Translations under genes and position numbers: made by a program | Source: Arthrobotrys musiformis | Lineage: Eukaryota > Ascomycota > Orbiliomycetes > Orbiliales > Orbiliaceae | Length of the DNA stretch: 64,000 bases | Assembly (NCBI GenBank): GCA_036971715.1 | Contig: JAVHJL010000001.1 | Location: forward strand, 4,340,001 to 4,404,000 | Direction of reading: 5' to 3' | Notes under the pieces: model-generated | Seen by the model: the letters and a program-made list of their open reading frames with translations, nothing else | The model's database searches: none | What the model was told of the DNA's origin: nothing | Shown here: positions 57,006 to 64,000 of the stretch, in pieces | How positions within the stretch are numbered: the first letter of the stretch is position 1 | Layout: every line of letters begins with the position of its first letter

Positions 57006-59051
57006 TTTACCATGGTCCTAGGCAGGGCCACCGGCGGGACTAGTATATGATTCCGCCTTTAAAACCTTGCTTCTCATGTTGGCGGCGCTGTTGGGCGAGG
57101 GGATTTCGGACAAATTTATAAAACTAGTCGTTTTGTGTCCTTGGGCTTGCATAATCGATCATATGAGACCAAGGATCTTCCACGAATCCAGGTGAATTAC
57201 CCCTAAACGTGGTTTGGTATACGACACCACCCGAAACCGAGATTGCATTGACATGACCTTGTGTTGAATATGTTGGATGATAAGAATCGCAACATGAATT
57301 CAACAGGTCGTATGTAAGTAAGTACTTTGCAAATTTGGACCGCGGGCTGAATCATGGCGATGCATGACCATGATTCTGCATGATCATATGATCAATCATG
57401 TCATTCAGAAGGAATCTACAACCCGCGCTGTCCAGCTAGCTTCTGGCACAAGCCGGTGCTCTTTCCAAGATGGTTAATCCGAGCGGTTTCATCCAGTGAA
57501 ACAAACACATTGAAGGACCGAGACTAGGGAATAGACTTCGACCAGTGGGGCTATTTCCGCCATAGCGGGCCGGAGTCCCTATAATCCGTAACAACTAGCT
57601 CGCAAACGCAACGACTCTTTTCGATCTATCGACGGGGTGTGTATGCATATGTGTGTCGGTGAGTTTCCCCAACAACCCTTAGTCGAGATTAATTATAAAT
57701 TTGAATTTGTCTCCTGCGCAGCACCACCCTCTGAATTTGAATCTATAACTCAGAATATATGTGGTATCATTAAGCTATGCTGGTCTCGTACCCAGACGTC
57801 ACAAAGGGATACCTAGCTATGCGCTTTATATATTTCTGGCTTCATCCACAATCGCACAACTCAAATTAATTAATTGCCCCTTGGGTGCGATGGATCGATC
57901 TTGGCGGTCATAATACTGAGATCGAATCTCAGGGCTTTGAACATGAGGGCTTGGATCGGATGTCAACTATGGCGCATGAAAGCTACAATTGATCAATCAA
58001 TATCCACGGATTTAAATAAAGGTCGGCCGGTCTGTGGTAGTGGTGAAGTCAATCATTGTTCGCACACTGTGCGGTACTGTGCACTGCTAACGTTCGGATA
58101 TCTACCTAGGTAGATATTTAGTAGACGGTTAGACTAGCTATATAATTTTCATACATACCCTCAGCGAACATCAAATCTAATTAGCTGGTAAGTAGCATAT
58201 TACCATACGTATGCATACTTTAGTTAGACTCTGTACCTTACTTTAATATAGGATTAAACCGAGGTATTGGCAGAATATTCCTAGAATCCCGTAATTGTTC
58301 TATGGATCTATATCGTAAACCCTAGTGTTTATGGTTCAATACAGGTACAAGTATCCCAGCGTATGTCATGAGAGTTGGTCATGGAGCAATGCATGGATAT
58401 TGAACGCCGTATTTGACTTGTGCCAATTTTTATTGACAGCCCGAACTGGTATTTTGTCAAATAGCTATTAGGCGCCCCCTGGTTTGGCCTCACATGCCGC
58501 ACTAGTCCTTTAATATCCCTAAGTTAGTAATACGGCCATATGGGCATGCAGATGTCAAATGCTCATTTCGCTAAAGTTCGTGTATAATGGTGATCCATTC
58601 CAAACCGAGATTACCAACTCCAAGATATAACTTGTATATGACTAGCTAAGGTACAAGTTTTTAGATCCTTGGTTTTATTTGTACGATCAATCGGGGCTCG
58701 GGAATGATGCAAACGTTTATTATATGTACTACCTTGTCCGATCCTCTGTCAACGAGCAGATTTTGGCGCCAGTACGTTACATGGTATGGGTCTCGAATTA
58801 AATTGATTCTATTTCAATGTCAGAATGAGGCGCCTTGAATCAAAAGATATCAAGTGGAATTGAATCCAAGATTAGTACTTGAGGGATCAAACTGCTAGCT
58901 TATTTGCACAGAATATATACTGGTAGCGCCAACGCTATAGCGATATTCTCAAAATGATATTAACCTTTATCAAGGACTTGCGCGTGGACGTTTACCACGT
59001 AGGCCTACGTATAATACCATATTTTCGATATAAAGCGACAGCACTGGCGCT

Positions 59052-60372
59052 ATGATCATGAGGCCTGCGACATTTTTTCGAATATTCCTTTATATTTTGC
59101 CTACTTTATGTGCGGCTCTAACCGTCCCGTCAAATGCGAATCGAGGGCTCGGATCACGGTTGGAACCTAGACTTACACCGGCACCTAGGGCGAGGTCACA
59201 GGTGTGGGTTCAGACATTTGCGACACCAAAGGGCGAGCAATTGAGGTTGCTGGAATTGCTAGACCAAAAGACCCGAGTTACCCACATTTACCTGGCCGCG
59301 GTACACCTCAACGACCCTCCTGGAAGTATCAGTCTCAACGATGCGCCATTCGATGACCCTCGATACGACTATATATGGCCTCAAGTAAAGGTGCTTCAAC
59401 AATCCGGCGTTAAAGTTTTGATGTTACTAGGAGGGGCTGCTCAGGGCAGCTATCAAAGATTATCTGGGCCAAAGGAACAGGTCAGTTCCCATGCATTGGG
59501 TGTATTTCAAGAATATCTATAAAATATGCCTGGCAGGTACTATGAGATTCTTTTAGTATGAATTGTGGCTAATGTGATTTCGCCAATGTCACTAGTTCGA
59601 GGCATATTATCTTCCACTATTGAACATAATTAAACAATACGGTCTCGATGGCATCGACCTTGATATTGAGGAGAGTGTAGATATATCTGTACCGCTCCGA
59701 TTGCTGCGTCGCCTAGACGCCGACCTGGGTTCGGATTTCATTTTGGCAATGTCACCTGTGGCATCGGCCTTGTTTCCAAAACCCTGGGCAGTGGGACTGT
59801 CTGGCTTCGACTACAACGATCTTGACAAACAGGCTGTATCTTCGACTCGTCCGTCAGGGAAGTTAGTGGATTGGTACAACTGTCAGTTTTACAATGGTTG
59901 GGGGGATGCGGGTGACCTCAGGTACTACGATGCAATAGCGACGCTTGGAAAATGGGATCCATCCCGTATCGTTTTAGGGGTTCTTGACAACCCGGGGAAC
60001 GGTGGGTCAGGGTTTATCCCCCAACGGCGGATAACTGAAATTATTCGGCAGCTGCGTACCAAATATCCAACCTTCGGCGGGGTTATTGGCTGGGAATACT
60101 TTAACGCTGGCCGGGCTGATGGGTTTTCAGAACCATGGCAATGGGTGAAAGCGAATAGCAAGGCGCTCTATGATCCCTACACCCGACGCCGGATCTATAA
60201 CAGTACGCCAGAAATACAAGAGCTAAACTGTTCCTCGCCGTGGCCAGGGCCCCTAAGCAAGTTGGTAGAAGAGGGGGCGGGCTATTTCACTGCATTAAAG
60301 GCTCTGAATATGACTGGGGGGGATCTTGAAGAGGCTGAGGGATTGGTCTTCAATCAGCCACTCAAATTCTAG
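59052..60372 (+). CDS. Secreted GH18 chitinase-like glycoside hydrolase
   Basis: Two exons, 59052-59480 and 59596-60372, total 1206 nt, 401 residues. A hydrophobic signal peptide (FFRIFLYILPTLCAAL) is followed by a GH18 barrel: YLAAVHLNDPPGSISLND, VLQQSGVKVLMLLGGAAQGSY, then the catalytic signature LDGIDLDIEE, with Glu168 as the expected acid/base. MSPVASAL, DWYNCQFYNGWGD and GVIGWEYFNAG follow. GH18 enzymes hydrolyse chitin or related N-acetylglucosamine polymers. This subgroup, with the NDPPG...LND opening, resembles glycosyl hydrolases I recall from actinobacteria. The start could also be the ATG at 59058. A TATAAAG lies only 23 bp upstream, so the true start may differ. The last ~70 residues have no GH18 motif that I recognise. 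Confidence 0.88.
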
Positions 60373-61105
60373 ACTACTAGTACTACCTAGTAACGTTACG
60401 AGGCTGAACTACGCTCAAGCTTGTTATATGTGTACCCGGAACTCTGGTTGCTACTGCCCTTGGTTAACTATGTATATATTTATTTCATTTGGGTGGTATT
60501 TTGCTTTTATCGAGCTTTCTTTTTTTCCTCTTTTTTTTTTTTGTTTTTTTTTTTTTAGATAATAGATTCGAGATTGTATTATGATCTATAGCCTTTGTCA
60601 TATTTCCCTAGAGGATCGATAGAATTACAACTTTAGGACAGGAAGAAATCTGGATACCGTCTTCAACTAGACTCAGGTCTAGATCTAAATTAAATCGCGA
60701 TCGATGGCAAAGCAAAGCCGAAGGGCTAACCAAATTTAAAGTGGGATAAGTGAACTTGTCTGATGTAACGTGCCCACGGAATTAGAAAAGGCTTTCAATA
60801 TACTGCGGTGTAAAACTATTGTAAACGCCTAGCGACCATGGTCAAGTGTCAAGGGTTTTTTTATGCCTAACATTCGAATATTCCTAGGTCTTTGGGATCG
60901 ATGATGGCCATGATATATATGACGAAATAAAAGGGGCCATAAAGACGACTCCATACGACTAAGATTCATATAGTTAAATGATTAAGTATTTTTTTTACCC
61001 GGTTACACATCGATGAATTTAGCACTTTGTCAATTACGTACCAACCACTAGCCCAAAGATAGTTTTATCGGGGGCCAGTCAGTATCATGGAGTCGACGCA
61101 CGCTT

Positions 61106-61119
61106 GCGCGCGCGCGCGC
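61106..61119 (+). repeat. (GC)7 microsatellite
   Basis: Seven GC dinucleotides, unusual in this AT-rich segment and a potential Z-DNA former. Confidence 0.85.
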
Positions 61120-63193
61120 ACCAAAGTAAAATTGAGTACTGTTCACGCATCTGTTTATTCTTTGGTTATTTTCAGGGCGTGGCTAACAACCTTCCTGAGC
61201 ACCTGGTAGTGCGCATGCCTGCACTTTCAATCCTTCACTAAATTAGGATCTGGATCCCAATCCGAGCTCGTACTCTGAACCGGGAAATTTAACATACATC
61301 CCTATTCCGTATATCCATCCTGACCCATAGGTCAACTATCTAGCCTTCCGTTTCATATCATGGGTCGCGTTGGTTTCAGAATATCTATCACGATATTAAA
61401 ACTCTTGTGCGTCGGCGCGGTGGTGAATACGTGTTAATGGGTACCTCTGGACAAGGGAGTCCGTACATCTTTTATGTTACTGGCTTGCTTACTCTTGCGC
61501 CGGATGAAGGTTATCTTCCTGCCATTTTATCACCCCTTTTCCGAGTACACCTTTACTCAATTCCACTTTCATTCGCTCTTGCATACTCCCTAGAGATACA
61601 AAATTTCAAATCGCTGGCGGAAATGCAATCATGGGGTGACTGGACTAGGTTTCGATATATCGATATGTAGTTCAAACTGTACAAGTAGTGTCGAAGTTGA
61701 TCGTTAACGTTGTCAACTCACTTATAGAGATGGACGTTTCTTTTTTGGAGGGCTTATACGCCTATAACTGTTTACGCTTTAGCTAATAAATGTTATATAC
61801 ATATATGCTAATAACAATTGATTAGCGGGTGGAGATTATGTGGTGGCAGGACCGGGAGGGGTCCCTATGTCTACCAAATTTCCTTTCGTTACATGATGCT
61901 AGCGGCTATGGTGTTAAAGAAGCTGTTGCATGGAGGCATGATGAACTTCAATTGCTTACTGGTCCGGTTGCAACCTCCATCTCTTGAATGCTATCCTTAG
62001 CCTCTAGCAAGAACCCAACGCTTAAGCGCTTGGAATTTCGATTACGATACTTTTTTACCGCTTCTGATTCAGAGCGAGCCTTTCCTTTCCGTTCGGACCG
62101 GGGTCAGCGATGTTGGACTCGACGTCAGCTTCATAGATAGCAATCTTTAAGTTCTTCATACGAGAATTGTTAGTATTTTGAAGTGTTTACTGATTGAAAC
62201 TACTACTATATGCAGCATCCCTAGATTTAGACAACTTTGTGTCTTTCTCGAACCGGATATTGATAGGGAAGAAAGGCTGTTATAAGTCTCAATTTGGTAT
62301 GATGAGTATATCAACATCGGGCGAATATGAATTCGGTATTCGATATATATATCCGACCGGGACTAGTTAATCGACGAGCAATTCGGACGGCCTAATATTC
62401 AAAAATCGAGACGTGACTACATGAGCGCTACATATGCTAATACATATATTTTGGATGCGCGATTGGCCTAAGTATTTTGGGCCTTGGGCATTTCCTGCCT
62501 TTTTAAATTTTCCTTTTGTTCTTTCTTTTTTCGCGAATGGCCAACCGATCGATCCCGAGATCTCTAACCACACACATCTATACCCAGTATATTCATCTAA
62601 CCCTTGTATGGTCATGAATTAGAACATTGGCAAGGTACCTGTTACTTCGAACAAGCGCAAAACTTGGAGTGAGTGTGGTATTTTTGTACGAATATTCGGT
62701 AGACAAATCCAGAGGTGCCGCTTGCCGCTTTCTCTCAGTTGCTTCACTCCACAGGTATTATGCGGCGCCAGCCTTCAAAGGGCACCGGGACGATTAATAG
62801 ACCTATGAGGTTTATAAATAATAAATTTTGTGCCTAGTATTGTATATTAATGTCTACCATTGATCGCATTCAGCTTTCGATACGGTTTCTTAGGTCGGAG
62901 CGGCTAGCTTCACATTTAAAATCTCTAAATTGAATAAACTTTCCGCCGCCACAGAAGGCCCTAGCTCCTAGCCTAATAAACCTATTCTGTGGAATCGACC
63001 CGCATGGCTTCCACGTGGGGATATTCAGGGACGGGTGTCTGCAGCTCTGGTGGTACTAGTCTATCCGGGCAGGCGGAAGGTGAAGATCGACCATGCATCG
63101 GAATGTTTTCCCCGGATTGTAGTCACAGAAACAACGGCATATGCATATTATTGACTTTCCCTGATCTAGAAGTCCGAACCAATGGCATACCAT

Positions 63194-63243
63194 CGATTTT
63201 TCGGGGTGATTTCTACGATTTTTCGGGGTCGATTTTGCGGGGT
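63194..63243 (+). repeat. Three copies of a 14-bp CGATTTTTCGGGGT unit
   Basis: Copies at 63194-63207 and 63216-63229 are identical; a third at 63230-63243 has one change (CGATTTTGCGGGGT). Spacing is irregular (22 then 14 bp). Confidence 0.8.
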
Positions 63244-63389
63244 CGACGCAGCCCTATTTGGTGATCTGAGACCTGGAGACGGGAATTCCCATAACGGTCT
63301 GGCGCGTATGCGAGAACGCACAGGCCACCTCCTGGTCGATTTTGCGATTTCCACCTTCCTTTTGGCGACCTCCTAAACGTGAAGATTTT

Positions 63390-63410
63390 GCAGCTTGCAG
63401 CTTGCAGCTT
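63390..63410 (+). repeat. (GCAGCTT)3 tandem repeat
   Basis: Three exact heptamers followed by a diverged GTAGCTC copy. Confidence 0.85.
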
Positions 63411-63788
63411 GTAGCTCAGGTCCGAATTTTTTTTTTTTTTTTCTGAGCTCCCCACAGCTTGGATGGGTAAGCTTCTTGAAAATGCGAGATTTCAGTTTTA
63501 GCAGCTGCAAAGCTGGTTGTCTCTTGCTGGACTACGGTGTCTCGGTCGTGGATAACGGCGGATACCGAAGGTTTCGATCGCGATCATATGCAAAAACTAG
63601 GAAATGGTTTAAAGCAAAACGGGAGCAAAAAATAGAAACTACAAGACTACGAAAATTTGCGAGAGAGCGGCAATTGAGGAATTATGGTGAAACCCATAAC
63701 GTAATTCGTTATTAAATTAATCATACGTGCGGTTTTAAACTAACAACTGAGAAATAGAAAATAAAAAACTTTCGACATTTCGCTTTTG

Positions 63789-64000
63789 CGAACAAGTAGG
63801 TATGAACATCACTCCGCCAAATCCTCCTCCAAAGAAGGAAACTGCTTTGTGCTGATTTAGGCGGGGGAGGTCTCGGCCTTTCTGGCCTTGCCGGTCTCGC
63901 TCCATGGGAAGTGGAGAACTGGGATTGGGAACCAGCTATTGAACGGTTAGCTAATAATTCTCGTAATATTGACGTTTTGGATACTACTAACCTGTTCTTT
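63789..64000 (+). other. Possible gene start running off the right edge
   Basis: From about 63806 one frame is open to the end of the window and reads ADLGGGGLGLSGLAGLAPW, then EVENWDWEPAIERLANNSRN. This looks coding-like (Trp/Glu-rich, balanced), unlike the AT-rich flank. No ATG opens that frame. An ATG at about 63802 gives MNITPPNPPPKKETA in another frame and stops, so a short intron or a +1 frameshift would be needed. Family unknown. Confidence 0.3.

Larger units (their letters stand above)
56607..59051. other. Spacer between the GH74 and GH18 genes
   Basis: The left half is the GH74 promoter. The right half is AT-rich, with short ATCATG-type repeats at about 57350-57410 and no recognisable exon. 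A perfect 5-bp stem with a 7-base loop at 57916-57932 resembles a tRNA T-arm, but no other tRNA arms accompany it. Confidence 0.5.
60373..63788. other. AT-rich spacer with simple repeats
   Basis: No recognisable gene. The region starts with T-rich DNA (60510-60560) after GH18 and contains a (GC)7 run at 61106, tandem repeats at 63194-63243 and 63390-63410, and a 16-base poly(T) near 63427. An open frame at 63395-63715 ends in a basic, Lys/Arg-rich peptide but lacks an ATG start and family resemblance. Confidence 0.45.

Noticed and set aside
57916..57932. tRNA T-arm-like hairpin (CTGAG-ATCGAAT-CTCAG)
   Set aside because: No acceptor stem, D-arm or anticodon arm can be paired around it.
59029..59035. 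TATAAAG just upstream of GH18
   Set aside because: Only 23 bp from the start codon, too close to be its TATA box unless translation starts further down.
1..64000. CRISPR arrays, operons, Shine-Dalgarno sites, prophage
   Set aside because: Spliced genes and gene families show a fungal nuclear genome; no regular repeat-spacer array is present.

Overview
The window is nuclear DNA of a filamentous ascomycete (Pezizomycotina). The support is short spliceosomal introns (about 50-110 nt in most cases, GTRAGT-type donors), a secreted GH74 xyloglucanase with a fungal CBM1 module, a fungal-type G1 cyclin, a fungal bZIP factor and Srs2. I cannot name the species. Gene density is low (about one gene per 5 kb), with long AT-rich spacers, which would suit a Pezizomycete or Orbiliomycete, but that is a guess. 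I modelled 13 protein genes. For the spliced ones, every model joins into one frame with a length divisible by three; together they contain 47 introns, 46 GT-AG and one GC-AG.

Layout. Left part (0-9 kb): a fragment of a DsbA/thioredoxin-fold gene, then two aldehyde dehydrogenase genes transcribed away from each other, succinate-semialdehyde dehydrogenase (minus strand) and a mitochondrial-type NAD aldehyde dehydrogenase (plus strand). Both proteins have mitochondrial-leader-like N termini. Centre-left (8.4-30 kb): gene-poor, holding a bZIP transcription factor, a nuclear EVE-domain protein and a small LYRM2-like mitochondrial LYR-family gene in five short exons that simple ORF calling misses. 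A decayed stretch at about 29-30 kb may be a Ty1/copia relic.

Core island (30.3-44.1 kb): six housekeeping genes, compactly arranged. They are NAA40 histone N-acetyltransferase, the GPI-transamidase subunit PIG-U, the PI4P phosphatase SAC1, mitochondrial ribosomal protein bL36m, the Srs2 helicase and a G1 cyclin. PIG-U and SAC1 are divergent from a 675-bp region; NAA40/PIG-U and bL36m/SRS2 are convergent.

Right part (44-64 kb): a long polypurine/polypyrimidine leader upstream of the cyclin, about 6 kb with nothing recognisable, then two secreted glycoside hydrolases: a GH74-linker-CBM1 xyloglucanase and a GH18 chitinase-like enzyme. They sit in an AT-rich, repeat-bearing accessory region. 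The GH74 promoter has two direct XlnR-type GGCTAG sites.

The most notable points are the splicing architecture (an 8-nt microexon in the aldehyde dehydrogenase, a 24-nt one in the LYR gene, a GC-AG intron, a stop-free 3n intron), the exon-per-module layout of the GH74 enzyme, and candidate upstream ORFs before the bZIP and cyclin genes. I found no convincing new multi-gene system.
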